Assembly: GCF_010668395.1 (NCBI RefSeq) | Contig: NZ_WUEY01000008.1 | Coordinates: forward strand, 62,001 to 126,000 | DNA: 64,000 bases | Direction of reading: 5' to 3' | Source: Martinezella lusitana | GTDB taxonomy: Bacteria; Pseudomonadota; Alphaproteobacteria; Rhizobiales; Rhizobiaceae | Part shown: piece after piece, positions 25,668 to 33,382 of the stretch | How positions within the stretch are numbered: position 1 is the stretch's first letter | Layout of the letters: the number at the start of each line of letters is the position of its first letter | Translations under genes and position numbers: made by a program | Notes under the pieces: model-generated | Told to the model about the DNA's origin: nothing | Seen by the model: the letters and a program-made list of their open reading frames with translations, nothing else | Databases searched by the model: none

Positions 25668-26594
25668 ATGAGGACCGTTTTGCGGCGGGCCGGCGTCATC
25701 GTTGCCGTACTCTGGGGTGCGGCAACGATCGCGTTCGTCGCGATCAAGCTCATCCCCGGCGATCCGGTTTCGATATTGTCGGGCGGCGAGAACGTCGTCG
25801 GCGAGGCGGAGCGCGCCGCGCTGATCCGGGACTACGGGCTGGATCGGCCATTGATCGTGCAATATGCGCACTATCTCGGCAAGGCGCTCCGTGGCGACTT
25901 CGGAGACAGCTATCAGTACCGGCAACCCGTGCTGGAGGTCATCTACGAGGCGGCAGGGCCGACCCTGCAGCTGGCAGGCAGCGCCGTTGTTCTCGCCTTG
26001 CTGCTGGCGATCACTGTCGCCCTGGTGACGGCTGGCCGCCGCAGAAGCCTTGCAAGGCTGTCGTCGGGCTTCGAACTGATACTGCTGAGCACGCCGGTCT
26101 ATTGGATCGGCATCGTTCTGCTGACGATTTTCAGCTTCAATCTGCAATGGTTTCCGGTAACCGGCGATGATGGTCTTTCGTCCCTTGTCCTGCCTGCGAT
26201 TGCCCTTAGCCTGCCTTTGGCCGCCCTCTTGAGCCAGGTGCTTCGCGACGGACTGGAAGAGGCGCTGTCACAGCCATTTTCCCTGACCGTCAGGGCCAGG
26301 GGTGTCGGGGAAACGGTGTTGCGCGTCCGGCACGGGTTGCGGCACGCGGCGCTGGCGGCGTCGACGCTGACGGGCACCCTTCTCGCCAGTACGCTCGGCG
26401 GCTCGATCCTCACCGAAACGGTGTTCGGCCGGTCCGGAATCGGCCAGATCACGCTTCAGGCGATCAGGACACGCGACATGCCGCTGGTTTTGGGGCTCGT
26501 CATGCTGTCGGCCCTGGTTTTCGTGATCGTCAATCTGCTGGTCGATGCCCTCTACCTCATGATCGATCCACGTTTGCGAAGGACGGAACTGTGA
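25668..26594 (+). CDS. Peptide-type ABC transporter permease (DppB-like)
   Basis: The 308-residue permease begins with a membrane segment (Val-Ile-Val-Ala-Val-Leu-Trp-Gly-Ala-Ala-Thr) and has the DppB-specific Pro-Gly-Asp-Pro loop. A late Gly-Gly-Ser-Ile-Leu-Thr-Glu-Thr-Val-Phe-Gly-Arg-Ser-Gly-Ile-Gly segment is also typical. The ATG at 25668 lies four bases after the binding-protein stop. An in-frame ATG at 25641 would overlap that gene and is less likely. The stop overlaps the next start by GTGA. Confidence 0.88.
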   Translation: MRTVLRRAGVIVAVLWGAATIAFVAIKLIPGDPVSILSGGENVVGEAERAALIRDYGLDRPLIVQYAHYLGKALRGDFGDSYQYRQPVLEVIYEAAGPTLQLAGSAVVLALLLAITVALVTAGRRRSLARLSSGFELILLSTPVYWIGIVLLTIFSFNLQWFPVTGDDGLSSLVLPAIALSLPLAALLSQVLRDGLEEALSQPFSLTVRARGVGETVLRVRHGLRHAALAASTLTGTLLASTLGGSILTETVFGRSGIGQITLQAIRTRDMPLVLGLVMLSALVFVIVNLLVDALYLMIDPRLRRTEL

Positions 26595-27460
26595 GCGCAG
26601 CCGATTTTACAGAGGATCGCCCGCAAGCGCATCGTCAAGCAGGCAGCCATCCGTGGCTGTCTTTCGGCTTGCTCGCGCCGCTGGCATTCGTTGTCGTCCT
26701 GGGTGTGGCGATATGGGCGCCGCAATGGTTTTCCTCTTTCGATCCTGAGGCGGTCGATCCGAATGTGATATTGCAGGCGCCGGATGCCACGCACTGGTTC
26801 GGAACCGACGACCTGGGACGCGACCTCTTTTCCCGCGTCGTCTACGGCACGTCCCAGTCTCTGACCATCGGCATCGGCGCGACGCTGATTGCCAGCATCG
26901 GCGGCACCATTCTCGGCACGACGGCAGCCCTGGCGCCGCGGGTTATTGGCCGGTTGTTGCTGCGTGTCATCGATATCCTGCTGGCCTTTCCCGAAATGCT
27001 GCTGGCCTTGCTGGTCATCGCCGTTCTCGGCCGAGGGCCGGTCAACACGCTCCTGGCTGTGGGCCTTTCCAGCATAGCGGGCTATGCAAGGCTGATCCGC
27101 TCGCAGGTTCTTCAGGTCAGATTGTCCGGCTATGTCGAACATGCCGTTGCGCTTGGTGAATCTCCCTGGACCATCATATTCCGGCATATCGTGCCGAACG
27201 CGATGCGCCCGCTGCTGATCCTGGCGACCATCGGCGTCGGGAGCGCCGTCCTTTCGGCATCGGCCCTGAGCTTTCTAGGGCTCGGCGTTGTCCCTCCTGC
27301 CGCCGAATGGGGCGCTCTTCTCGCCAACGGCCGCAATTTTCTCGACATAGCGCCATGGGTGAGCCTGCTGCCGGCAAGCGTCGTCGCTGTTTCCGTGATT
27401 TCGATCACGCTGCTGGGCCGGCGCCTGCAAACTCTTCTGGCGACGGGCGACCTGCGATGA
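26591..27460 (+). CDS. Peptide-type ABC transporter permease (DppC-like)
   Basis: The 289-residue permease starts with GTG overlapping the previous stop. DppC features are the extracytoplasmic Trp-Phe-Gly-Thr-Asp-Asp-Leu-Gly-Arg-Asp-Leu-Phe-Ser-Arg at about 74-87, the coupling region Ala-Val-Ala-Leu-Gly-Glu-Ser, and the late Ala-Leu-Ser-Phe-Leu-Gly-Leu-Gly-Val segment. About six membrane segments are visible. It overlaps the ATPase gene by ATGA, confirming operon organisation. Confidence 0.9.
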   Translation: MSAADFTEDRPQAHRQAGSHPWLSFGLLAPLAFVVVLGVAIWAPQWFSSFDPEAVDPNVILQAPDATHWFGTDDLGRDLFSRVVYGTSQSLTIGIGATLIASIGGTILGTTAALAPRVIGRLLLRVIDILLAFPEMLLALLVIAVLGRGPVNTLLAVGLSSIAGYARLIRSQVLQVRLSGYVEHAVALGESPWTIIFRHIVPNAMRPLLILATIGVGSAVLSASALSFLGLGVVPPAAEWGALLANGRNFLDIAPWVSLLPASVVAVSVISITLLGRRLQTLLATGDLR

Positions 27461-29142
27461 ACATTCAAACGAGCCTGCAAACCTTCCGCGGCAAAGCTGC
27501 CGGACAAAAGCCGCTGCTTGAGGTGAAGGGCCTGCAGGTGAGTTTTTCGACCTCGCAGGGTCGGGTGAATGCCGTGCGCGATCTTTCCCTGCAAATCGCC
27601 CCCGGAGAGATCTTTGCCCTGGTCGGCGAGTCCGGATCGGGAAAATCCGTAACGGCACGCACGATCATCGGCCTCGCCGGCCCCCGAGCTTCGGTGAGGG
27701 CCGACGCAATCACCCTGGCGACCCATGACGGCCGGGTTCTCGATCTCCTGGACCTGTCGGAGAAAGCCTGGCGGCGCGTGCGCGGTCGCGAGATCGGCTT
27801 CGTCCTTCAGGATGCTCTTGTTTCGCTCGACCCATTGAGAACGATCGGCCGCGAAATCGCCGAGCCCATTCTTGCGCATGGCCTGGCGCCGCGCTCGCTC
27901 GTTTCATCGCAGGTGCTGGAGCTGTTGAGTCGTGTCGGCGTTCCCGAGCCGGACGTGCGGGCAGGGCAGTACGCGCATGAACTGTCGGGTGGACTGCGGC
28001 AGAGGGCCTTGATCGCCTCGGCACTCGCAGCGCAACCAAGGCTGCTGATTGCCGACGAACCGACCACGGCGCTGGATGTCAGCATCCAGAAAAGAATACT
28101 GGCCATATTCAGGGAACTGGCCGACGCAGGCCACGGCATACTTCTGATTACGCACGATCTGGCGGTCGCCGCGCAACTCGCCCACAGGGTTGGCGTCATG
28201 CAGAACGGGCAGCTGGTCGAGACCGGGCCGGCCCATGATGTCCTGTCGCATCCCGGGCACGACTATACCCGGCGCCTGCTGGCTGCCGTACCGACTGCGG
28301 CAAACCGTGGTCGGCACCTGAGCAATCCAGCGTCTCCCCTGCCGAACCGGCAGACTATCCGTTCGGACGACCGCTTGCTGGAAGTCCGCAACATATCGAA
28401 GAGTTTCAGGCGCGGGGACGGCAGTCTTCTCCGCGCCGTGAAAGACGCGTCCCTTCACGTCGATCGCGGCGAGACGCTCGGCGTGGTCGGGGAATCCGGA
28501 TCGGGCAAGACGACGCTCGGCAAGATCGCGCTCGCTCTGCAGTCTCCGGATTCCGGCGCCGTTCTGTTCGAGGGGCGTCCCTGGAGTTCGCTCCCGGAGC
28601 GCAGCCGCCGTCCCCTGCGGGCCGGCATGCAGACCATCAGCCAGGATCCGCTCAGCTCCTTCGATCCGCGCTTTACGGTGGAGCGCATCATCGCCCAGCC
28701 CTTGCGGCTCTATACCGGACTTGATCGGGCAAGGCGTCGCGAGAAGATCGTCAATCTGCTCGAACTGGTCGGCCTGTCGCCCGATTTGCTTGGCCGCCGG
28801 CCGCAAGCGCTTTCCGGTGGCCAGCGGCAGCGCGTGTCCATCGCCCAGGCGCTTGCGGCTGCGCCGAAGCTGCTGATCTGCGATGAGCCCGTTTCAGCCC
28901 TGGATGTCACGACGCAGGCGCAGGTCCTGGATCTTCTGGTCGATCTGCAGGCGAGGCTTGGCCTGTCGATGATCTTTATTTCGCACGATCTTGGTGTCAT
29001 CCAGCACGTCAGCCACCGGATCGTCGTCATGAAAGAAGGAGCGGTTGTTGAGGCCGGAGCGGTCGAGCAGGTCTTCGGGCAGCCGCAACATGCCTATACG
29101 CGCGAGCTCGTCGCCTCCGTGCCCAATTTTTCCAATCTCTAG
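27457..29142 (+). CDS. Peptide-type ABC transporter ATPase, two nucleotide-binding domains fused (DppD-DppF)
   Basis: This 561-residue protein contains two complete ABC ATPase domains in tandem. Both have Walker A Gly-Glu-Ser-Gly-Ser-Gly-Lys-(Ser/Thr), at about 56-63 and 346-353, and both have a signature motif (Leu-Ser-Gly-Gly-Leu-Arg and Leu-Ser-Gly-Gly-Gln-Arg) and a Walker B. The first domain ends in the oligopeptide-transporter C-terminal extension (His-Pro-Gly-His-Asp-Tyr-Thr-Arg-Arg-Leu-Leu). Fused DppDF proteins are common in rhizobia for opine and glutathione-type importers. It completes the importer of genes 24032-27460. Confidence 0.92.
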   Translation: MNIQTSLQTFRGKAAGQKPLLEVKGLQVSFSTSQGRVNAVRDLSLQIAPGEIFALVGESGSGKSVTARTIIGLAGPRASVRADAITLATHDGRVLDLLDLSEKAWRRVRGREIGFVLQDALVSLDPLRTIGREIAEPILAHGLAPRSLVSSQVLELLSRVGVPEPDVRAGQYAHELSGGLRQRALIASALAAQPRLLIADEPTTALDVSIQKRILAIFRELADAGHGILLITHDLAVAAQLAHRVGVMQNGQLVETGPAHDVLSHPGHDYTRRLLAAVPTAANRGRHLSNPASPLPNRQTIRSDDRLLEVRNISKSFRRGDGSLLRAVKDASLHVDRGETLGVVGESGSGKTTLGKIALALQSPDSGAVLFEGRPWSSLPERSRRPLRAGMQTISQDPLSSFDPRFTVERIIAQPLRLYTGLDRARRREKIVNLLELVGLSPDLLGRRPQALSGGQRQRVSIAQALAAAPKLLICDEPVSALDVTTQAQVLDLLVDLQARLGLSMIFISHDLGVIQHVSHRIVVMKEGAVVEAGAVEQVFGQPQHAYTRELVASVPNFSNL

Positions 29143-29318
29143 CGGGAGCGCTTCAGGGCTTTTCCACGCTTGCGGCGCGAGGGCGCCGGGCAGCGCATTC
29201 GGCGGCGGCGCAGCAAACGGGAAAAACATTTCTCTTCACCAGCCAAGATTGGGCGCTGCTCTCTCCAAAATGTGACAGTGAAAAAATACACTCCGGATGC
29301 TGAATTGCAGGAGTTAGT

Positions 29319-29501
29319 ATGTCCAGCCAGGCCGCCAATGTCATCGATTTCCAAGCCTATCGCGATGCGCGCGACAGGAGCGTTGCGACTTCGCCGAGTG
29401 AAGACCCCGTCTTGCCTGTACAGCCGTTTCTGATGTGGGTCCCCTATATCGGTTTCATCCCGGTCGTGCCTTTCGGCAAGCAGCAAAATTATGGCGCTTG
29501 A
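29319..29501 (+). CDS. Small conserved-looking hypothetical protein (60 residues)
   Basis: This short frame has a very good ribosome site (AGGAG seven bases before ATG). Its N-terminus, Val-Ile-Asp-Phe-Gln-Ala-Tyr-Arg-Asp-Ala-Arg, resembles that of many short hypothetical proteins of rhizobia. The second half is hydrophobic and proline-rich (Pro-Phe-Leu-Met-Trp-Val-Pro-Tyr-Ile-Gly-Phe-Ile-Pro-Val-Val-Pro-Phe) and may touch a membrane or a partner protein. Its last 11 bases overlap the start of the XRE-cupin regulator, which suggests translational coupling. No function is known to me. Confidence 0.65.
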   Translation: MSSQAANVIDFQAYRDARDRSVATSPSEDPVLPVQPFLMWVPYIGFIPVVPFGKQQNYGA

Positions 29502-30114
29502 GGTAGACGACCCAAGCCATCTGCCCTCGAGAGCTGACTCGCTCGACGAAATATCGGCGTTGACCGGCCAAAACCTCCGACGCTTGCGCACGCGCCGCGG
29601 CTATTCGCTGGATCGGCTTGCCAAGATATCCGGCGTCAGCAGGGCCATGCTCGGGCAGGTCGAGACAGGCAAAAGCAGCCCGACGATTACCATTCTCTGG
29701 AAGATTGCCGCAGCTCTGGATGTGCCTTGCGGCTCGCTGATCGCCGAACCGCGCGACACGGCGCTGCAGGTTCTCACCCATGCGAAGGCCAAGGTTCTAT
29801 CGGCCTCGGAAGGGCGGTTTCAGACGCGCGCGCTTTTCCCCTATGAAAGCGAGCGCAAGGTAGAATTCTACGAATTGCGTATCGCACCGCATCACGCCGA
29901 ACTGGCCGAGGCACATCGGCCGGGCACGCTGGAAAACCTGGTCGTTTCCCGGGGGACCGTGGAAATCGTGGCCGGCAGGCATGCGCCCCAGATTCTGGGG
30001 GAAGGGGATGCCATATTGTTCGAGGCCGACGTTGCGCACAGCTATCGCAACATGACGGGCAACGAGGCTGTGCTCTATCTGGTCACGAGCTACATCGAGG
30101 AAGTTCGCGGCTGA
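29491..30114 (+). CDS. XRE-type helix-turn-helix and cupin regulator (SutR/YdcN-like layout)
   Basis: The 207-residue protein has an N-terminal XRE helix-turn-helix at about 27-83 (Leu-Arg-Thr-Arg-Arg-Gly-Tyr-Ser-Leu-Asp-Arg-Leu-Ala, Ser-Arg-Ala-Met-Leu-Gly-Gln-Val-Glu-Thr-Gly-Lys) and a C-terminal Cupin_2 domain at about 125-200. This architecture is shared by E. coli SutR, a regulator of sulfur-use genes, and by many amino-acid catabolic regulators. Its place between a peptide importer and cysteine-metabolism genes makes a sulfur role attractive. That role is inference, since the architecture alone is not specific. The start overlaps the 60-residue ORF. Confidence 0.88.
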   Translation: MALEVDDPSHLPSRADSLDEISALTGQNLRRLRTRRGYSLDRLAKISGVSRAMLGQVETGKSSPTITILWKIAAALDVPCGSLIAEPRDTALQVLTHAKAKVLSASEGRFQTRALFPYESERKVEFYELRIAPHHAELAEAHRPGTLENLVVSRGTVEIVAGRHAPQILGEGDAILFEADVAHSYRNMTGNEAVLYLVTSYIEEVRG

Positions 30115-30126
30115 GCGCGGCGCAGT

Positions 30127-30150
30127 AAAAAAGCCGCCCTTGCGGGCGGC
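30127..30150 (-). terminator. Rho-independent terminator of the Met-rich gene
   Basis: Read on the minus strand, GCCGCCC and GGGCGGC form a perfect 7-bp stem around a four-base loop, followed directly by TTTTTT. It lies about 55 bases after the stop of the methionine-rich gene. The XRE-cupin gene converges on it from the other side. Confidence 0.8.
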
Positions 30151-30203
30151 TGAAGCTGACGGAGATCCGGTATCAAATCCGGCTCAGGGAAGCGGAGATG
30201 ATA

Positions 30204-30545
30204 TCAGGCTGCTTCCATCATGCAGCACATCATCATGTTGCCGCACATCATCATCATCGGCATGCCATTCGACATCATGGACATCATGCGCTTGCAGGCT
30301 TCCATGAACATGTCCTTGTCCATGCCGTCCATCGGCATCATTTCGCAGACCATGCCCTTGGCGGTCATCTTGCAGGTCATCTTGCCCATCATCATCTGCA
30401 TCATGGGCATCATCATCGGGTTCATCATCGGCATCTGGCCCATCATGGGCATGCCGCCCATCATCGGATTCATCATGGGCATGCCACCCATCATGGGGTT
30501 CATCATTGGATTCATCATCGGCATCATGTTCATTGCAGGATTCAT
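30204..30545 (-). CDS. Methionine/cysteine-rich protein (52 Met and 6 Cys in 113 residues)
   Basis: This is an extraordinary composition: 51% of residues carry sulfur. Residues 1-55 are built from repeats of Asn-Pro-Met-Met and Gly-Gly-Met-Pro-Met-Met. Residues 56-113 form a different segment with Cys at 58, 67, 84, 101, 107 and 108, plus charged residues (Asp-Gly-Met-Asp-Lys-Asp), and may fold around metal. No signal peptide or membrane helix is seen. The ATG at 30545 is preferred to 30554 because GGGAG directly abuts the latter but is nine bases from the former. A clean terminator follows. Possible roles are a sulfur amino-acid reserve, a copper(I)/soft-metal sponge, or a methionine-oxidation sink. 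Function is unknown. Confidence 0.75.
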   Translation of the reverse strand: MNPAMNMMPMMNPMMNPMMGGMPMMNPMMGGMPMMGQMPMMNPMMMPMMQMMMGKMTCKMTAKGMVCEMMPMDGMDKDMFMEACKRMMSMMSNGMPMMMMCGNMMMCCMMEAA

Positions 30546-30609
30546 CGTCGTCATCTCCCGTGATCCGCTGCGTTGCGGCCTTCAATGAGTGTTGAGTTAT
30601 GCCAACTAA

Positions 30610-30630
30610 TTTCTGCTTTCAATGCAGAAA
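30610..30630. promoter_or_regulatory. Inverted repeat TTTCTGC-N7-GCAGAAA upstream of the Met-rich gene
   Basis: Perfect 7-bp arms with a seven-base spacer lie about 65 bases before the Met-rich start, in an AT-rich promoter-like stretch. A third GCAGAAA occurs at 30701-30707, next to another dyad (CCTCTG-TTATTT-CAGAGG, 30710-30727). The layout suits an operator for the Met-rich gene. The 30546-30947 gap otherwise holds only dyad B. Confidence 0.45.
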
Positions 30631-30840
30631 TATATTTTAATATTCTTTCCTCCAATAGAATAGATGTGCATCCGCTGATCCTGAGATTATTTTCACGATA
30701 GCAGAAAATCCTCTGTTATTTCAGAGGGCCGGTTGATGACGAGCGATCGTCGATCGGGAGAAGGGCGCCGCTTGGCCGCTCGCTTTCAGAAAAGTTCATT
30801 TTCTTGGCAACGCGCGGATTCTCGAAAAATGATTCCTTTA

Positions 30841-30859
30841 GTGCACTAAATTTATAGAC
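30841..30859 (+). promoter_or_regulatory. Sulfur-island dyad B, GTGCA-N9-TAGAC
   Basis: This is the closest relative of dyad A: CCTTTAGT precedes both, and TATAGACAATAT is shared. An inner 14-bp palindrome, TTTAGTGCACTAAA, overlaps it (30837-30850). It lies 88 bases before the small membrane-peptide ORF at 30948, exactly as dyad A lies about 88 bases before its gene, so it probably drives the 30948-33290 operon. Confidence 0.6.
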
Positions 30860-30947
30860 AATATGACAGGGCCATTCTGTTTCCGTCCGTAGCGCAGCCC
30901 GTCATTCATGTTTCCGGCTGCTTCGGGCGCCTGCGCCAGGAGTTCTC

Positions 30948-31097
30948 ATGGATACGGTTCTCTATCTCGCCTCCCTCGCAACACGGCCCACCTCTTCGCT
31001 GAGCCGAAGGATCTGGCCGACCTTGCAGCATCTGCTGGCCGCCCTGATGGTCCTGGTTTCGCTTGCCCTTTTGCTGCACGCCGCCTGCGGTGCGTGA
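30948..31097 (+). CDS. Small single-span membrane peptide (49 residues), leader of the cysteine operon
   Basis: AGGAG at 30938-30942 is five bases before the ATG. The product has a polar N-terminal half and one C-terminal hydrophobic segment (Leu-Ala-Ala-Leu-Met-Val-Leu-Val-Ser-Leu-Ala-Leu-Leu-Leu, about 29-44), ending Ala-Cys-Gly-Ala. It lies between dyad B and the cysteine synthase-like gene, 46 bases ahead of it. It could be a regulatory leader peptide or a small membrane partner. I do not recognise a family. Confidence 0.55.
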   Translation: MDTVLYLASLATRPTSSLSRRIWPTLQHLLAALMVLVSLALLLHAACGA

Positions 31098-31143
31098 CGT
31101 ATTGCGGAGGCCTGCTTTGCTGCTTCATGAACGGGAGTTATGA

Positions 31144-32103
31144 GTGACAAGAATATACAACGGTTTTGCGGATCTCATCGGAAACACGCCGCTTCTCGAG
31201 CTCCACAACTATCGGCGCAACAGAAATCTCGAGGCCAGAATTCTTGCCAAGATCGAGTATTTCAACCCGGCCGGCAGCGTGAAGGATCGCATTGCCTGGG
31301 GGGTCATCAAGGAAGCCGAAGAGGCCGGAAAAATCCGCCCCGGCGATTTGCTGGTGGATGTGACGAGCGGCAATACCGGCATTGGCCTCGCTGCCGTCGC
31401 TGCCTCGCGCGGCTATCGGACGAAATTCTACCTCAGCGACAATATCAGCCAGGACAAGGTGAAGCTGCTTCGTCTCTTCGGTGCGGAGATCGTCACCGTG
31501 AAGAATGAGTTCTTTCTCGATCCGGAGGCGCTCGACAAGATCACGGCGCGCGTTCGGGAGGAAAATCCGACGGCCTTCTTTACCGATCAGCTCGCCAATC
31601 CGGCCAATCCGCACACCCATTTTGAAACGACGGGGCCGGAGATCTGGCGGGATACGGAGGGTGCCATCGATATCTTCGTTACCGGCGTCGGCACCGGCGG
31701 CACCGTGTCCGGGGCGGGCAGGTTCCTGCGGTCCCGAAAGGCCGATCTGAAGATCGTGATCGCCGAACCGGCGGTCGAATCCCTGCCGACCGAGGAAAAC
31801 CCTTATCCGGACGAGATCGACGGCGTTCATAAGGTGACCGAGGTGCCGGCGGAGCAGTTGCCGCGCAACTTCGACACGACGATTGCCGACGAAGTGATCT
31901 CGCTCAATACCGCCGATGCGCGCGCCGCGGCGATAGCGTTGGCCCGGGAAGAGGGGATATTTGCCGGAACATCGTCAGGCGCCATACTGTGGGTCGCGAC
32001 CCAACTTGCGGCTCGAGCGGAAAATGCCGGAAAGCTCATCGTTGCAATCCTGCCCGATACCGGCGAGCGATATCTCTCGGCATTGACGGAGCAGGCGCCA
32101 TGA
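31144..32103 (+). CDS. Cysteine synthase / cystathionine beta-synthase family PLP enzyme
   Basis: This 319-residue fold-type II PLP enzyme shows the PLP lysine in Pro-Ala-Gly-Ser-Val-Lys-Asp-Arg (K47), the substrate loop Thr-Ser-Gly-Asn-Thr-Gly at 74-79 and the phosphate loop Gly-Thr-Gly-Gly-Thr at 183-187. Enzymes of this type make cysteine from O-acetylserine and sulfide, or cystathionine from homocysteine and serine. The length suits either a CysK-like enzyme or a CBS without regulatory domain. GTG at 31144 has GGGAG six bases upstream. It overlaps the next gene by ATGA; pairing with a cystathionine lyase/synthase suggests Met/Cys interconversion. Confidence 0.9.
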   Translation: MTRIYNGFADLIGNTPLLELHNYRRNRNLEARILAKIEYFNPAGSVKDRIAWGVIKEAEEAGKIRPGDLLVDVTSGNTGIGLAAVAASRGYRTKFYLSDNISQDKVKLLRLFGAEIVTVKNEFFLDPEALDKITARVREENPTAFFTDQLANPANPHTHFETTGPEIWRDTEGAIDIFVTGVGTGGTVSGAGRFLRSRKADLKIVIAEPAVESLPTEENPYPDEIDGVHKVTEVPAEQLPRNFDTTIADEVISLNTADARAAAIALAREEGIFAGTSSGAILWVATQLAARAENAGKLIVAILPDTGERYLSALTEQAP

Positions 32104-33290
32104 GCGGCGGGAGCGACCACCCAAAGCCGTTCGGGCCGAATACGCAGCTCGTACGTGCTGGCTATGATCCCTTCGACTATCACGGTTTCATCAATCCGCC
32201 GACCGTGCATGCATCGACCGTGCTCTTTCCGGACGCGCAGACGATGGAGCAGCACGGACAGAAATATACCTACGCTACTCGCGGCACGCCGACCGCCGAT
32301 GCGCTTTGCAATGCAATCAACGAGCTGGAAGGGGCGGCCGGCACGATCCTCGTCCCTTCCGGCCTTGCGGCCGTCACCATCGCGTTCCTTGCCTATCTGT
32401 CGCGCGGAGACCACGCGCTGGTCGTCGATTCCGTCTATGGCAACGTCCGGCATTTCTGCGACACGATGCTTGCCCGCTTCGGCATCGAGGTCGACTATTA
32501 CGATCCGGCGATCGGCCCGGATATAGAAGCCCTTTTTCGTGCCAACACCAAGCTGGTCCATACGGAGGCACCCGGCTCGAACACGTTCGAGATCCAGGAT
32601 ATTCCGGCCATTGCCGAGGTCGCGCATCGGCATGGTGCGGTGGTGACGATGGACAATACATGGGCAACGCCGCTCTTCTTCAAGCCGCTCGATTTCGGCG
32701 TCGACGTCTCCATCCAGGCATCGACGAAGTATCCGGCGGGCCATGCCGATATCCTGATGGGGACGATCTCGGCGAACGACAAGCACTGGCGGCAATTGAA
32801 GCGCGCGAACGGTGCTCTCGGCATGGCCGGATCGCCCGACGATGCCTATCAGGTTCTTCGCGGGCTGCGCACGATGGGCGTGCGGCTGGCACGACACCAG
32901 GCAAGCACCGTGGCGATCGCGAACTGGCTGGAAGGGCGTGCCGACGTCGCCCGCGTTCTTTATCCCGTTCTGGAGAGCTTTCCCGGTCATGGTATCTGGA
33001 AGCGCGATTTCAAGGGCGCGGGAGGCGTGCTTTCCTTCGTGCTTGCAACCGACCGGAAAGATGATTTCAAATCCAAGGCCCAGAGATTTCTCGACGAACT
33101 GTCGCTATTCGGCCTCGGCTATTCCTGGGGCGGCTATCAAAGCCTGGCGCTCCAGGTCGATCTCAGCGATCGACGCGTCCTGCAGCCGCCAGAAGAGGGG
33201 CCGCTCATCCGCCTTCAGATCGGCCTGGAAGATATCGACGACCTTGTGGCCGATCTCGAGCGCGCCTTTGCGGCCGCGGCGCTCGCATAA
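32100..33290 (+). CDS. Cystathionine beta-lyase / gamma-synthase family PLP enzyme (MetC-like)
   Basis: This 396-residue Cys/Met-metabolism PLP enzyme (fold type I) has D185 in Thr-Met-Asp-Asn-Thr-Trp-Ala-Thr-Pro and the PLP lysine K210 in Gln-Ala-Ser-Thr-Lys-Tyr. The spelling Thr-Lys-Tyr-Pro-Ala-Gly-His and a late Ser-Trp-Gly-Gly-Tyr-Gln-Ser resemble bacterial cystathionine beta-lyases, which release homocysteine, pyruvate and ammonia from cystathionine. Gamma-synthase or sulfhydrylase activity cannot be excluded. The start overlaps the upstream stop. With the preceding gene it forms a short trans-sulfuration unit under dyad B. Confidence 0.9.
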   Translation: MSGGSDHPKPFGPNTQLVRAGYDPFDYHGFINPPTVHASTVLFPDAQTMEQHGQKYTYATRGTPTADALCNAINELEGAAGTILVPSGLAAVTIAFLAYLSRGDHALVVDSVYGNVRHFCDTMLARFGIEVDYYDPAIGPDIEALFRANTKLVHTEAPGSNTFEIQDIPAIAEVAHRHGAVVTMDNTWATPLFFKPLDFGVDVSIQASTKYPAGHADILMGTISANDKHWRQLKRANGALGMAGSPDDAYQVLRGLRTMGVRLARHQASTVAIANWLEGRADVARVLYPVLESFPGHGIWKRDFKGAGGVLSFVLATDRKDDFKSKAQRFLDELSLFGLGYSWGGYQSLALQVDLSDRRVLQPPEEGPLIRLQIGLEDIDDLVADLERAFAAAALA

Positions 33291-33328
33291 GCAGCAAACC
33301 CATAGGCGTGGATAGCGCGGGAGGAAGC

Positions 33329-33351
33329 GGCACCGGCAAATCGGCGGTGCC
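33329..33351. terminator. Hairpin between convergent genes
   Basis: GGCACC at 33329-33334 pairs with GGTGCC at 33346-33351, with a further inner G-C pair, in the gap between the convergent MetC-like and LLM monooxygenase genes. There is no U-run, so it is a weak terminator candidate. Confidence 0.35.
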
Positions 33352-33382
33352 ATTCCCTGTCAGCCCGGATCGGCACCGAGCG

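Noticed and set aside
30198..30563. A histidine-rich frame on the plus strand opposite the Met-rich gene
   Set aside because: Poly-His arises automatically from reading the complement of ATG-rich DNA in another frame. The minus strand has the ribosome site and terminator.
23625..31143. SAM or other riboswitch upstream of the cysteine/methionine genes
   Set aside because: No SAM-II-like or SAM-I-like helices could be recognised in the gaps at 23625-24031 or 30546-31143. A covariance-model search would decide.
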